A stretch of 64,000 nt of DNA from Epiperipatus broadwayi (taxonomy: Eukaryota; Onychophora; Udeonychophora; Euonychophora; Peripatidae), in contig JAQFVV010012416.1 of the NCBI GenBank assembly GCA_028023455.1, positions 4,199,594-4,263,593 on the forward strand. Reading direction: 5' to 3'. A program made the position numbers and the translations under genes. This document shows positions 1-12,260 of the stretch, piece after piece. The notes under the pieces are model-generated. The model searched no databases, was not told where the DNA came from, and was given only the letters and a program-made list of their open reading frames with translations. The first letter of the stretch is position 1; every line of letters begins with the position of its first letter.

Positions 1-2787
1 TTTACTTATATGTGGCAGGGATTTTATTGATAATCCTAATTGTCATTGTCCATTTGGTTAACATCAACAGTGTTTTCTTGCCAAATATCTTAAGACTCCT
101 CATCAAATATTCGTGAAATGTTAATGGTCAACACTTGTTTTGAAATTATGAGAGTGATTAAGTATAGTACTCATTGGTTTTCATTCCCTTTTACAGTCTG
201 TATCTGGTTGCATGACACATTATGATAGTATTACAATACTGTTATATTGTCTTGAAACATGTTTTGCTGTTTGGAATCTACTCTTTGAATGAGAAACTTT
301 AAATATTGAACAGTATATATAAATTATATCATGAAAACATAAATTTATATTAAATATAATTATTGGATTATATATATTGTTGTTTTTATTAGAATTGTTC
401 TCTGGCCATTGTTGGAGAAAATATGGATTTTACAATTTATGACGATAATGCGATTGCAGTTTATGTATCCTTTTCTTAAAATATTTTGTTTTTTACTACA
501 CTCATATACACTGTATATTCGTAACCAATCAAATTTAGTCACATTGTTCATGATTTTCTCTCCATAATCTCATAAGCTAATGACCTAGTGAAAAAGATAT
601 GGCATTGATCTTTCAATATCTATATATTAGAATAACCTCCAAACAGATGAGCTTGAACTTCAAATATTTGAATGCAATAGAAACAATAGCCTGGTTTTTT
701 ATTCAATAGTGCAATTGCATATTGATTAATTTTAATGCCTGAATATATTCACTATCATATATATATATATTGCTTTTAATATAACATAAATTTTTCACAA
801 TAAATAGTAGAGTTTTCGTTCACATTTGAACCATTTGGGTAATATATTACACATCACACTTGAAGGAATATATATATAATGGCTAAACATTACACTGGAA
901 AGAAATATGTAATCCGTCAAATTAATTTTCAAATAATTCATGATTTGCATTTCATAATCTCGTAAGATATTAATCCACTGTATAAGATACCAGACTGACC
1001 TTTCTCATTAGCTATACATTTCTTGGAATAAATCTCCAGTGATGGTGAGTTAGAGGTTTAAACCTCTAGCTTACTGATGATTGATTGATTAAATATTTCT
1101 TTCTATTTTACTGCCTAATCATTATCTATAAGTATATATAAATTGAGCATACCAATTCATAATTGAATAACTAGTCAAAATTAAATGATAAATCCTTTAC
1201 CAATGGTTTCACTGCCATAGCAGATTTTTCAGGTTCAGAGTAGTGCAAAACATATATACTACCTTATCTTTCCATAATTCAAACTCACATTCAAATAATC
1301 TTTAATATCAAAAGAACTTTTAAATAAATTATTTGAATGTGAGTTTGTATTTTCCCAATCGAACATATGATTTTTTGGTAGACGTATGGTCTGCTACTTT
1401 AGATGTATTGACTCTTTAAATGCTTCTATTGAAGATACAGTTTTACAATCACTTAATAATGGATCAAGATAAAATAAAATATTAAATATTCCATAAAAAG
1501 GCAATAAAGATAAGAAATTAAAAAAATTAAACACTTTAAAATTATTAATTTTAAATTTATTCATAAATTGTACATTTAGATATATTAGTTTTAAAATTAA
1601 ACATTTTTAATGTTATATGCATATTTCTATATAAAATAATGGGGGGAAAAGGTATAAGTTTACTTAATCAGTCATTATTTTTAGTCTTCACTCATGCAGA
1701 ATTTCAAACTTAAACCTTCTTACATATGTATAGGGAGCGTTTTTTCTTATGAACTGAATAATAATTATTAATAATTTGTTTTCAAATATTTATTTTATTA
1801 ATGACATTTATAAAAATGACAAAACAAAATATATCTAATTGGATTAATTTGTACTTACATATTCATACATGTACTTATGTATACATTGCGTTGAAACATT
1901 GTATACATTATTATTTGACTGACGTCTTTTAAAAACTAATATTTAATATATATATGTAGTAGTGACAAACTTAATTTTTTTTTTTATAATTAAAAGTAAT
2001 TTTGCATTGAAATAGTGTATTTTGATATATAGTAAAAATATAATAATTAATATTGTATATACGTGCAAGCATGTAATACTTTGATTTCTTCATGTTTTTT
2101 TGCCTATAAAATAGATTTTTTGAAAAAAAAAAAATATACATTTATTAAAATTTTGTAAAAAGAAAACATAAGTTATATCGCCATTTTGAATATACAGTTC
2201 GAAATTAGAATAAATATTTGATAATGTGATATAACACACATTGCAGTCTTTTTTATTCATGGTTTTTCAAATATAACTAACAATTTCAATTGAATTCTAT
2301 TTAATGGTTGAAACATAATGGGCAAAGTAAATACTAAATAGTAATCAATATTTTTGCATGTTATTTTGCATGTACATATGTGCAAAAGAATTATATATTA
2401 TAAAATAATTTGCATTTATAATCTAAAGGCAAATTCATAATTAAATAGTTTAAATATTTTTTATTACAAAATGCATATGTGTGAGTGTATGTCCTAGTCT
2501 AACGGACATAGAATTAAATGACGACTAAATTTATAGTTTTTTTATTTATCTATTTAATAATTAATATTTATATAATATTTGTAACTAAGTCAGAATCAGA
2601 TATAAACTATATGTCAGTTTTTAATTATTTCTAGTTAGCGAAATTATTAATCATTATTCTTATTTATCATTATAAATAATATTTTTTACTCCCTTCTATT
2701 ACAATATTTATATATAGTGAGGTATATTCTTGTAGACAGTTTTAATCATTATTTATTCAGTATTTTAACCTTAATTGATTGAATCAG
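1..2787. other. AT-rich DNA, no clear gene
   Basis: Very AT-rich sequence with homopolymer runs. It is intergenic, or intronic to the candidate gene whose exons begin at 2788. Exon-like patches near 650-690 (after an acceptor-like ctccaaacag) and 1412-1480 have short open frames but poor donors, so I do not call them. A perfect foldback lies at 1281-1346. Confidence 0.5.
1281..1346. repeat. Perfect inverted repeat, 19-bp arms
   Basis: The left arm at 1281-1299 (aaactcacattcaaataat) is the exact reverse complement of the arm at 1328-1346, with a 28-bp loop. No flanking target duplication was recognised. It could be a MITE remnant or a chance cruciform, though 19 perfect bases is unlikely by chance. 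Confidence 0.7.
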
Positions 2788-2844
2788 TTAAGGACTATTG
2801 AAACTGAAGAACGTTCACCAACTGCTGGAATAGAAGATCCAACT
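2788..2844 (+). CDS. Putative internal exon, 19 codons
   Basis: A 57-nt open stretch follows an acceptor (gattgaatcag, AG at 2786-2787) and ends at a GTAAAT donor. In phase 0 it reads LRTIETEERSPTAGIEDPT, acidic and Ser/Thr/Pro-containing, unlike the Phe/Lys/Asn/Ile-rich translations of the surrounding AT-rich DNA. It could belong to the same + strand gene as the terminal exon at 7565-7639, which also starts in phase 0. The protein is not recognised. The exon is short enough that chance is possible. Confidence 0.4.
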
Positions 2845-4902
2845 GTAAATATCTTTTTTTTTTTTAATTAATAGTTTATATTAACAGTAGTTATTATTAT
2901 TGTAAGGCACTTTCAATCCATAGCTTTCAATGAACCGAAGAAAATTAATGATAGATATGCAAAAATAATAGAATGAAAACCTATTAAAAATATGAATAAT
3001 AATAATTTAAACATTATTTACTGAAATTCTGCATATTCAGAGTACAATTTACATCTCGGCTTTAAATCCAATTCAGATATTACAATTCAAAATGTTCGTC
3101 AAGAATTGCAAAACGTTTGCCTGCATATATTATGTATCTGTGAACTACGCTATATCAATTTACATGACTTCAATTATAAGCTATAAAAATATAAACCAAA
3201 TTTTGTATGTGATCACATTAAAAAAAAAAAATTAAAATTGGTAAATAAATTTTGCAATACACCAGGGTTGGTTTTCCAATTCTGAGTTGCGCATTCAATC
3301 ATGTTTATTAATAAAACTTCTTCAATATATGATGAAAGCACATTTTATTTTTCCTTTATTATCCTTTCCAAACTTGATGTGCAGTATTTCATGTAATAAA
3401 ATGTTTTCTAAGTGTAATGCTAAAAGTTTTACAAAATTTAAGAACATACTTAAAGTTGACATCGACTTAAAAATGTCAAAACAATTAGAGAGATTGTAGA
3501 TTCTTGATAATAAGAGAAAAAAGTTACGAAAAAAATTATGTTTCCCAGAGCATATTTGAATGCCATGAAAACCAGACAATTTACTTTATTTTAAAAAATA
3601 AAAATATGGTACACTTAAGTTTTTCTTTTATTATTTTTCAGTGAATAAATGAAGAACACACACTCATAAAATAAAAGTAAATGTGTTCTCTCGTTTTATT
3701 ATTAATAACTATTATTATTTTTTTTTAATTTTATTTATACTATAATCTCTATGTATGCATATTATACATATAAAAAATCCTCGGGTTATATATATGCTTC
3801 TTGAAAAGTACTATATACTTGCAGTTCAATAAACAATATGTACTCTATTCTAATTTATAATATGAGCTATTAAATGCGATATAGAGAGACTTGAAACAAA
3901 ACAAGGCGGATATTGTGGCTTTACTGTATAGTATTAAAAATAATCAATTTAAAACAAAATTGAAATAGATAACTCACTATAAATAAATAAAAACTATTTA
4001 ATACATCAATTCAGCTTTTATTCCTTAATGGAACCTTTTCAAGATATATATAATTTTAACATAATAATTACTTAATTAAAAAATTGGCAATAATAGTAAT
4101 TATAGTTATTGGACAAAATCGCTTTTTGAAAATGTATAATTTATCTGTTGGGATAAAGTTAATTTTTTTAAAAATATTTTTAATTTAAAATAAAAAGTTA
4201 CCTCTGGATTATATGAATTAAAAGAGAAATTGAGAGATGTGATTTCTTTTTTTTTAATAAGATAATAAAAACATTGTTTAAAATTATCAAATAAAATTAA
4301 TCGTATTGAAAAATATTACGTTAACATTGTCATTTCTTCATAACTGTTGTTGACAAATCACTGTTCCAATAATTCAAATATGATGACTTCTTTGAAAAAA
4401 AAAAAATGATTTCGGGATTAAGAAACTCGACAATGGATGCAGAAAAATAGCATATGCATAAATTATGAATTTATTGTATTTAAATTAAAGAGCAAAAATA
4501 ACATTCAGGTAATCATCATTAATCAGGATCCTTATTCCATAAGATTTTACATGGTCACATTTAAGTAATTGTAGAACAACAATGTAGAAGTTTTTTGAGT
4601 TTCACAAAATGAAAAGTTCATGGATAAAACAAAAGTTTTCAAAGTAAAATTTGTTTTTCAATGTGCGGACTTGCAAAAAAAAAAATACAATAACATTTTT
4701 AACATTGTCATATTGTGCGTTTGTTTTACATACAGATATCATATTGCATTTTCTTTAATTATAACGTCAATATTTTTTAAATATATATATAAAAAATAGT
4801 ATATACAACTTAAATGTGAAATTAGAAATTAATAAATGTCAATGGTACATCGATATTGTCCTTGAGGCTAATTAAGGTTTATTATGTGAGAAATGGTTGC
4901 AG
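2845..4902. other. AT-rich DNA, intron-like
   Basis: Long A and T runs and no supported coding. A 70-codon open frame at 3287-3499 has no convincing composition or splice context. If the flanking exon calls are right, this is an intron. Confidence 0.4.
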
Positions 4903-4985
4903 ATCAATTGAGAATGGAAATTACTTTTAGAAATATAAAGCTTCAACAAGAAAATCATAGTTTACATGAAAATTTGACAAAAACT
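4903..4985 (+). CDS. Putative exon encoding coiled-coil segment
   Basis: Between an acceptor (ttgcag, AG at 4901-4902) and a gtatgg donor, 83 nt read as (G)AT followed by 27 codons. The peptide contains LRMEITFRNIKLQQENHSL, with Leu/Ile/Phe at heptad-like spacing and many Gln/Glu/Asn, as in a coiled coil. The start is in phase 1 and the end in phase 0. This does not join directly to the 2788-2844 exon (which ends in phase 0), so an intervening exon would be needed. The acceptor has a weak pyrimidine tract. Function unknown. Confidence 0.32.
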
Positions 4986-5482
4986 GTATGGATGAAAAAA
5001 AACAAAACATAATTGCCTCTAGGGATTACACTCCAAAACAAATCTTATATTTTGATAAGACAAAATATTAAAAAAAAAATTTTTTTTTTTAGTCTTTAAT
5101 GATCATGTGGATCATTTTTAATTTATAAAAATTAAAATGCAGAAAAATTGAAAATCTGCAACAAAAGTCTTTTTCTATATATGTTTTTTTTTTTTTTTTA
5201 AATTAAAATATAACAAAATTTTGTCAAAAAAGACTACATTACATGTTTTTTTTTTAAATTGATAGTAAGAAGAAAAAATAAATACTAATTTTGTGTTTAT
5301 TATTATTACTACTATTTTTTGCATAAAACTAAATTTTGGACTTATTTATTATTTTTATTTGTATTTTTAAACAAATAATCATTTTGTAGTCATTATTGAA
5401 TGTTAATGTTGATATATGATTTACGTGATTATAAATGCAGGTGAAAAGTGAACTAAAGCAATCTTAAATGTCTTCTATATAG

Positions 5483-5577
5483 CAAAGACCTCTCCAACAG
5501 ACCCGTTTAAACGATGATTTAGAAAGTATTATTGAACTTGCCAATTGCTAGAAAATGAAATTCACCGACTGATATTG
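5483..5577 (+). pseudogene. Exon-like coiled-coil stretch with a frame break
   Basis: After TATATAG a frame of 22 codons (QRPLQQTRLNDDLESIIELA, then a stop at 5549-5551) looks coding. In a different frame the same region continues as QLLENEIHRLIL up to a canonical GTGAGT donor at 5578. The two halves would form one heptad-like segment if a single frame shift near 5541 were removed. Either this is a decayed exon, a sequencing or assembly indel, or chance. It lies between the two other coiled-coil exon candidates, which favours the first two. Confidence 0.25.
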
Positions 5578-5962
5578 GTGAGTTATCTGAAATAAGATAA
5601 ATCCTGATTGCAATTTGGTTTTATTCGCCCACTAGGCAGACAAATGTATTACTACTATATACTTCAATGTACACAATAGTACATATCATAACTGTCTTAA
5701 TCTATATTTCTCTTAGATATTATTCACATGGGGATTTGATTTCCATTCATTATGCTATTTTTCCAGAACTTTCTGTATTGCTAAAGAATTTTGATTCTTA
5801 TGTTTCCTTGTGACTTCTTTTCTTAATTTTTATTTTTTAAATAATTATCACCATTAGATAAGATAATTATTAAAATTACAAAGCCATTGGAGACCAATTT
5901 ACTCATTATAATTATTTGAGAAATTATATTTGATTACATTTATATTTATATAAATTACTTAG

Positions 5963-6056
5963 AATTGAATTTGGCCAATCTGGAAAGAAAGGACATTAGT
6001 TTGTCACGACAATTAACTACAATGAAATCTATTAGTAACAACCAGTACATTGAATG
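5963..6056 (+). CDS. Putative exon encoding coiled-coil segment
   Basis: Acceptor aattacttag (AG at 5961-5962) is followed by 94 open nt ending at a GTATAA donor. The peptide includes LNLANLERKDISLSRQL, again with regular Leu/Ile spacing and charged residues. It starts in phase 1 and ends in phase 2. Joined directly to the terminal exon at 7565 it would force a different frame there (also open, but of unlikely composition), so an exon may be missing between them. Function unknown. Confidence 0.32.
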
Positions 6057-7564
6057 GTATAAATTGTCTTTTCTCTTCACCAATAAAAATTGTAATTATA
6101 AATGTGCGATTTTTTCCGCATACGTTAGTGAAGCTATAATTGTAATTTAAGATTTAATATACTAGCTTAGCGCTTTCAGGATTTAGTATATCTTAAATAT
6201 TAGAAGATAATTATAATCTAGTTTATCTTTCAATAAAAGATAGGTAGATAGCATTTTAACCAGAAGTGGAATCATTTTATTCATTGATTGTCTAAAATGT
6301 AGTAAGAGTTCCGAGATTATCCTAAAATAGAGCACTAGTATAAAAAGAAATGGCCAGATAATCATAAATCAGATGAATATGCAGAGAGATAAATAAGCCT
6401 TACAATGTTCTTATACTGGTAGAAAAAAAAATCTAAAAATAATTTGCTTTTATGAGAATTTTAAACTTAGAATCTTAGAAAAAAAATTTGATACCGTTTT
6501 TCACAACTAGTCATCTTTTAATTTCACTAACAAATTCTTTAACAAAATCAGTTGAACAGATGATGCATAGACACAAATACTAATCAATTTATGATTTTGG
6601 AAATACTTATAATTTGATCTGTTTTCAAATATATTACAAATTATTGTGAAAGTAATTGGCTCATGATACACATTTATAAAAGTAAATATCTATTTTGGAA
6701 ATGACTAATTTCAAAAAATAATTGATAAGATTAATATTCAGATAAAGCATCTTTTTTTTTTTTATTTAAAGCAGCATATTTTATTATTTTGAAAAAATGT
6801 GGAATTTATTTGCAGTTATTTGATGTAAAATCATGTGATGCATAAACTTTTTTTAAAAAAAAAAACCAAAATAAAACATTCATTTGAATAGAAAATAAAT
6901 TTCCATGTGTGTTCTTTGGTAGTTATTAAAAACTTTTGTTTACAATCTAGTACTATACAAGAAGTCTTTATTTAAATCTGGAACTTATATAAACAATTAC
7001 TGACATATAAAAAGTACAAGAAGTTTGGAAAATGTGATAGATAAGCGTAGACAATCCTCATATTATATACTGTGGTAACATCTTTTTTAAATGCATCACA
7101 ACTAACACATTTTCAAGAGAAACTGGATTGTCTAAAATTCAAATATCATAAGAATTCACAGAATGAATTTCTTAAATAAATAGAAAACTGCTTGAAGCAA
7201 CTTTGCTGACCTTAGTAACGTAATTAATTGTACTTCCTGTTACTTTTGCAATAAATTAAAAGTTATCGTATTTTTATTCAAATTGTGGTTGCATATTTAA
7301 ATTGGCTTTGGTTATATCAGTTTTAAATTGTGGATTTGAAGTACCTTTTATATTTATGATTAGTTGTCCCTTTTCCTTGTGTATATCTTTACAATATTTA
7401 ACATAATGTTTCTGTTTGGTTTTTTTTAAATCATATTTTGTGTTTAATATATAATAACAGATCTAAATTGCGAAACAATAAATATTAAAACTTCTTTCTG
7501 CTAATTTGTTAAATAATATTTAATTATTGAATACATTTTATAAACTTTTTTTGTTGTTGTTCAG
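6057..7564. other. AT-rich DNA, intron-like
   Basis: No supported coding, repeat family or RNA. It ends in a T-rich tract that forms a good polypyrimidine stretch for the acceptor at 7563-7564. Confidence 0.4.
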
Positions 7565-7639
7565 TTATCTATGGACGATGAGCAGCCTCAAGCAGAACCT
7601 CCTCCCCAGCCTGAAGATGAGCAACCTATGGATCAATAA
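7565..7639 (+). CDS. Terminal coding exon of an unidentified gene
   Basis: A strong acceptor (tttttttgttgttgttcag) precedes 24 codons and a TAA. The frame reads LSMDDEQPQAEPPPQPEDEQ followed by PMDQ and stop, a Pro/Glu/Asp/Gln-rich tail. GC content and codon use (GAC, GAG, CAG, CCC) stand out from the DNA on both sides. An AATAAA follows 41 nt after the stop. This is the best host-gene signal in the window: the acidic C-terminus of a + strand gene whose body lies upstream, possibly in the exon candidates listed here and beyond the window. The protein family is not identified. A second frame is also open across the exon but has unlikely composition. Confidence 0.55.
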   Translation, partial: LSMDDEQPQAEPPPQPEDEQPMDQ

Positions 7640-7680
7640 ATAAGATTGAAAATTAGTCTGTCTTTTTTTTTTTTTTATCT

Positions 7681-7686
7681 AATAAA
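7681..7686 (+). terminator. Polyadenylation signal AATAAA
   Basis: Canonical hexamer 41 nt after the stop of the terminal exon, followed by a TTGTTGTTGTT stretch that could serve as the downstream U/GU element. Confidence 0.5.
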
Positions 7687-7755
7687 TTTCTTTAAATAAG
7701 ATTGTTGTTGTTGTTATTTTCATTTAAAATGAACAAGATAGTATAAAAGAAGGAT

Positions 7756-7866
7756 ACTGTCAAGCGTTGGTAGCCGAGAGGTCAGCGCAGCTGCCTTGCA
7801 AGCAAGCAGTTGCTTGCAGACGGTTGTCGCGGGTTTGCTTCCCGGCCGATACTATGACATGGAAAA
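7756..7866 (+). mobile_element. tRNA-derived SINE, full-length copy
   Basis: The element contains a pol III A box (TAGCCGAGAGG) and a B-box-like GGGTTTGCTTCCCGG, followed by GCCGATACTATGACATGG and an A-rich tail. Direct repeats aaaagaaggat at 7745-7755 and 7867-7877 are its target site duplication. Related copies lie at 29354 (+), 30085 (-) and 61891 (-). Pol III would transcribe it; mobilisation would depend on a LINE partner. It is not a functional tRNA gene: the head is tRNA-like but the cloverleaf is not intact. Confidence 0.85.
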
Positions 7867-7877
7867 AAAAGAAGGAT

Positions 7878-9774
7878 GCTTATATTATTGTAAATTGAAA
7901 AGTCAAGTTAATGCAATAAAAAAAAGTGTTAATGATAAATTATAAGCTCAATACACTCCCCTGCCCCCTTTCCAATGAAGAAGCTTAATCCTATTACATC
8001 TGTACTTAATTTTTTTACAGTCAACATCTCAACATTCATTTGCCCAACCTAGATTAACTTAAAACCTTTACTCTCTTATATTAACTTTATTGACAATTAT
8101 TGGATGGCTGATTGAGTTGGTTATAGGCTGTCTCCCTGTAAGAAAATTGCTATATCTTCTGGTAAGCTTTGTAGGAAATAATTAAATATTATAGTTTGCT
8201 GTATTGAATAAAAAGTTAAAAGTGTCACATGTATTTATCATATTTCTTAGAAAAAATTATTAAAATATCTTAATCATTTTCAAAAAAATAAGAGAAAATA
8301 ATTATTTTATTATACCGTTTTATCACTAATTAAAAGAAAAAAACAATAACCAAAAAAACTTGGCTATGAGGTTAAATTTGTGTATAATGCACTCTGGATG
8401 TCATTTTCTGTTTGTGATATAGTTTGCAGATTTTAGCAACAAAACATCAACAGATTGTTAAAAGAATATGAATTGATCGACATCCTTGTTTAATTAAAAC
8501 TGCATGACTAAGTTTTTTCCTAAAGTGAAAGAATATTGCATGGTATTGAATTCCCAATAATGTTTAACTCGATATCTTCTATTTTTCAAACTTCAATGAA
8601 AGATTAATGATATTAAAAGCTTTTTTTGCAAGTCCATGTGGTTAATGCTTATTAATGTTTGAATCAGAAAAGTGTTTTTATTCTTTATTAGATATTGTAA
8701 TTGCATCAGCAGTAATAGATTATTGTGTAGAATTATTAGAATTGATGATGGTGGGTCTATGAATTTAAATAGTTGTAGATTGCATGCAATATAAAAACTA
8801 TCATTGTTTCATGAACATATTAGATATAACATTGATACACTCCAGACTAAGTTAAAATTGTAACAGGATTAAAAATTAGATAATATCCTAAGAATAATTG
8901 GAGGGAAAAATTTTATAAGCAGTCTCACGCTAAGCTAATTTGTATAATATTTTGCAGTTAGTCTATTTTTATTCAAATTGTATAGTTTTGGTTTTTTAAA
9001 AAAAAAAAAGTTTTTCGTCGGTAAAGCAATTAGCAAACAAATATAGCCACTCCAACTCCAGTAAATAAAGGACTCTTAGAGTTTTGCAATGACTACAAAC
9101 AACCCACAAATATATTTATGTGTAGATCACTGGTTTAGAGTACATTTATGTTCAGACAAGATATATTAATTCATTTGAAAAACTTCTATTCATAGTTATA
9201 TAATATATATTACAGTTTTGCATGTTTATTTTTAAAAAAAGTTTATTGTTAGTGATAATCAAGGTAATGCCTGAAAGAAATTACAAATTAATGAGTGATA
9301 TCATTAGGATCTCAGAGAAGTTAAAAATCATTGTTTTTTTTTCTTTTAAATATCTGTTGTGTAATTAAAACAAATTTCTTATAGAGAAAAATTCCAAATG
9401 TCCATAGTTTTAAAGAAAAAGAATATATATACTTCCAATTTTGAGTTGATTTTTTTATATTACAAAAATGAATTTCTTTTTAAAACATTTTTGATAAATG
9501 CTAGAAAAATACTTTTATTTTGTTATGGTTTAAAAATCAGCTTTTTAAATTAAACCATGTAAAGGTAAATGTGCGTTGCCTATTCTGAATTACTGTACAT
9601 TAATCTACAATTTGGTAAACAATACACTTTTTTTTAAGCATCAACAAAATGAATTTTCTCCATGCCAAAGGAAACTTTAAGTTATGTCTTTCAAATGCAA
9701 TATAATTTAACAAACCATATTTTTCACATATGATCCTATGTATTTTAAAATATTGAATGACTAATAATATGATT
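7878..9774. other. AT-rich DNA, nothing recognised
   Basis: No coding composition, RNA motif or shared repeat was noticed apart from homopolymer runs. Confidence 0.5.
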
Positions 9775-9824
9775 TGGTTATAATGGGCTTCAAAAGTATA
9801 TAATTTTGAAGCCCATTATAACCA
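9775..9824. repeat. Perfect foldback, 21-bp arms
   Basis: Arm 9775-9795 (tggttataatgggcttcaaa plus one a) is the exact reverse complement of 9804-9824, with an 8-bp loop. It lies 30 bp from the F1 copy that begins at 9855 but shares no sequence with F1, so it is a separate element. Confidence 0.75.
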
Positions 9825-9854
9825 GACCAATTTTGATAGTATATATAATATTTA

Positions 9855-10544
9855 AACAGGCAAAACTCACTATACTTATTGCTACACACAGCAAGCTAGA
9901 GTAATCAATGGATGCCAGAAGGCTTGTGCATAAAATCCCCCATCTAGTGCCTACTCATCCAATATCCCCAGATCCAAGGCACAAGCCTTTTGGCATCCAT
10001 TGATTACTCTAGCTTGTGTGTGGCAATACGTATAGTGAGTTTTGCCTGTTTAAACAACAGTTATACACAAGCATAAGAGATGGTGCTCATGTGATGTTTA
10101 TTGGCTTAAAACCAATCCTGCCTAATAGGATAATGGTAGCTATGGTTATTAAAGACACCAAAATGTATGGGTACTGAACTGGGTTCAAACCCATATGACT
10201 ATAAGCTAATGGGCTTGGATTGAAAACATTAAGGTGTTTTCAGTTTAAGACTCATAGTTTTGTAGTTAAATGGAGATAAAAGGTGGTTGCTGGAGGGTTG
10301 CATTAGATCCTAAGATCTAGTTGCAGTGCTCTCAGATCCAAGACTCCTCACTGATGAAGGCCACAAGCCAGAAACTAATCTGGGGATATTGGATGAGTAG
10401 GCACTAGATGTGGATTTTATGCACAAGCCTTCTGGCATCCATTGATTACTCTAGCTTGCTGTGTGTGGCAATATGTATAGTGTTTTGCCTGCTTAAACAA
10501 CAGTTATACCCAAGCATAAGGGGTGGTGGTGGTCATGTGATGTT
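9855..10544 (+). mobile_element. F1 element, inverted and tandem, 15-bp TSD
   Basis: Family F1, tandem copy. An inverted partial arm (9855-9969) is joined head-on to a + strand unit. A full unit begins at 10051 (taaacaacag) and the next begins at 10494, a period of 443 bp. The whole is flanked by exact 15-bp repeats tatatataatattta at 9840-9854 and 10545-10559. The unit holds one hammerhead-like motif (10335-10394) and a gataaaagg box 75 nt before it. No protein is encoded. Tandem plus inverted units and a variable 10-15-bp TSD fit a Penelope-like pseudo-LTR or retrozyme (known classes); assignment to either is inference. Confidence 0.75.
10335..10394 (+). ncRNA. Hammerhead ribozyme-like motif (F1)
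   Basis: The core at 10351-10380 reads CUGAUGA, AGGCCACAAGCCA (stem-loop II: GGC/GCC, loop CACAA), GAAAC, UA, AUC. Stem I: UCCUCA at 10345-10350 pairs with UGGGGA at 10381-10386. After an internal loop, AUCCAA at 10336-10341 pairs with UUGGAU at 10389-10394. Predicted cleavage is after 10380. Here G16.2 has become A (AUC instead of GUC), which weakens stem III, so this copy may be slow or dead. Positions 10.1/11.1 are A/A instead of the usual G-C. Confidence 0.6.
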
Positions 10545-10559
10545 TATATATAATATTTA

Positions 10560-11792
10560 TAGAATCATTTCAGTACGCGAAATAACATTGTGACATAGTT
10601 TGGCATGACCCATTAAAGGGTTGTTGACCACTGGTTTAGACAAAAATGCAACTGACAAAATAAATGTTAAGTTTATTTCATTTGATATACAACTTTACTT
10701 ATTTTTAAGTTTATCCAAATTTTTTACTGCACATGAGCTCTGAACGTTTTTTGAAACTTCTATAAATAACAATGTTAAATTAATTCTTCAACAACCTTTT
10801 ATTAAAAAGTGAACATTTTGTAATGATATCATGCTATTATAAAAATAAAAACTGCATATGGCTTTTTTACTCAGTAGTGCGCCAGAATCAATCATGGAAC
10901 CTTCTGATCCCAAGTTGGACACTATCAATTATGCCAAACTGCACAGAATATGCTACTATATGTTTTAATGTCACTTTAGATTGATCAGTAATTAATTATG
11001 TATCAAATGATCAAGAATATTTGAGATGTAATTAATGCTTAGATCACATTAAATGACTGGCTAAGTCAAAATACATCATAGATACAGGTTTATATTTTTC
11101 TTATGATTTTGGGGAAAAAAATACTTTTAATAAAAAGTAATTGAAATTTAATAATGATTACATTTATTGCAAAATTTCTATGCATTTTCAGTAGACTTAA
11201 TTCTTATCAATCATCTAATAGCTAATTGATCTTGTCTATAGTTACTGAGTATTTCTCTATGCAGAACACTTCCTGAAAAATTATGACTAATTTCTTTGTG
11301 AAATAGTGCTTCCTATTAAATTCTTTTTAAAAAATTTTTTTTTTTAATTTTAGCTTCTCTTTGTAATTTATAGAATAAATAAGTAATCAGCTTATTAAAA
11401 AAAAATTTCAAAGGTAATCTCAAGTTTTATATAGTTGTTAATACGATAAATGTATGCACTTTAGAGAAAGTTTCTAAATATAAATGAAATTGTAGGTAAT
11501 AAAAAATATTTATTTACATTGTTAGCACTAATTCACAATGAATTTCTTGGAATCTGAAACTTTACGTATCCTAAAAAGTGAATCAGAGATTTTATATTAA
11601 TGGCGTTTTATCTGCATTATATTTTCTGAAACCCATTTTTATTGGCTCCTTATTCAAACTTCCACATTTTAGATTTAAGTGATTCATAATCAACTTAAAT
11701 TGAAAATCTCCTTATTTTAAAAGTAATCTCTGAAATATACCTAGAACTTTAGTAGCTCTGTTTCAGATTCATCCAAACTGACTTTCAATGCA
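10560..11792. other. AT-rich DNA, nothing recognised
   Basis: No coding signal or shared repeat was noticed. Confidence 0.5.
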
Positions 11793-11802
11793 TTTCTGGT
11801 TT

Positions 11803-12250
11803 AAACAAGGTAAAACTCTCCATACAGTAGTGCCAACCAGAGGAATCAATGGTTGCCAGAAGGCTTGTGCATAAAATTCCTATCTAGTGCCTACTCATCC
11901 AATATCCCCAGACTAGTTTCTGGCTTGTGGCCTTCGTCAGTGAGGAGCCTTAAATCTGAGAGCACTGCACCTAGATCTTAGGATCTAATGCAACCCTCCA
12001 GCAGCCACCTTTTATCTCTACTTAACTACAAAACTATGAGAATGAAATTGAAAACAATATTTTCAATCTAAGCTCAATAGCTTATATAGTCTGGAAATAT
12101 TGGATGAGTAGGCACTAGACAGGGATTTTATGCACAAGCCTTCTGGCATCCATTCATTACTCTGGTTGGCACTATTGTATGGAGAGTTTTGCCTTGTTTA
12201 ATGACAATTGTGTTAATATAAGAGAATGTCGATCATGTGATGTTTAATGG
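11803..12250 (-). mobile_element. F1 element with 10-bp TSD
   Basis: The left half is a - strand F1 unit including the ribozyme-like region. From about 12093 it meets an inverted arm of the same 3' part, so the element is largely a hairpin. Both ends read as F1 terminal sequence (aaacaaggtaaaactctcc on the left, gatcatgtgatgtttaatgg on the right). Exact 10-bp repeats tttctggttt lie at 11793-11802 and 12251-12260. Non-coding. Confidence 0.8.
11897..11955 (-). ncRNA. Hammerhead ribozyme-like motif (F1)
   Basis: The core at 11940-11911 on the - strand reads CUGACGA, AGGCCACAAGCCA, GAAAC, UA, GUC. All conserved catalytic-core bases are present, and stem III is two pairs (AC/GU) closed by UA. Proximal stem I (UCCUCA with UGGGGA) is intact. 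The distal stem is weakened because AUCCAA has changed to AUUUAA. Confidence 0.65.
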
Positions 12251-12260
12251 TTTCTGGTTT

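Noticed and set aside
640-1480. Additional exons of the candidate coiled-coil gene
   Set aside because: Open stretches exist after AG, but donors are poor (gttttt or none) and composition is not distinct enough.
7756-7866. A true tRNA gene
   Set aside because: A and B boxes are present, but the acceptor and anticodon stems do not form and the sequence is flanked by TSD and an A tail, as in a SINE.
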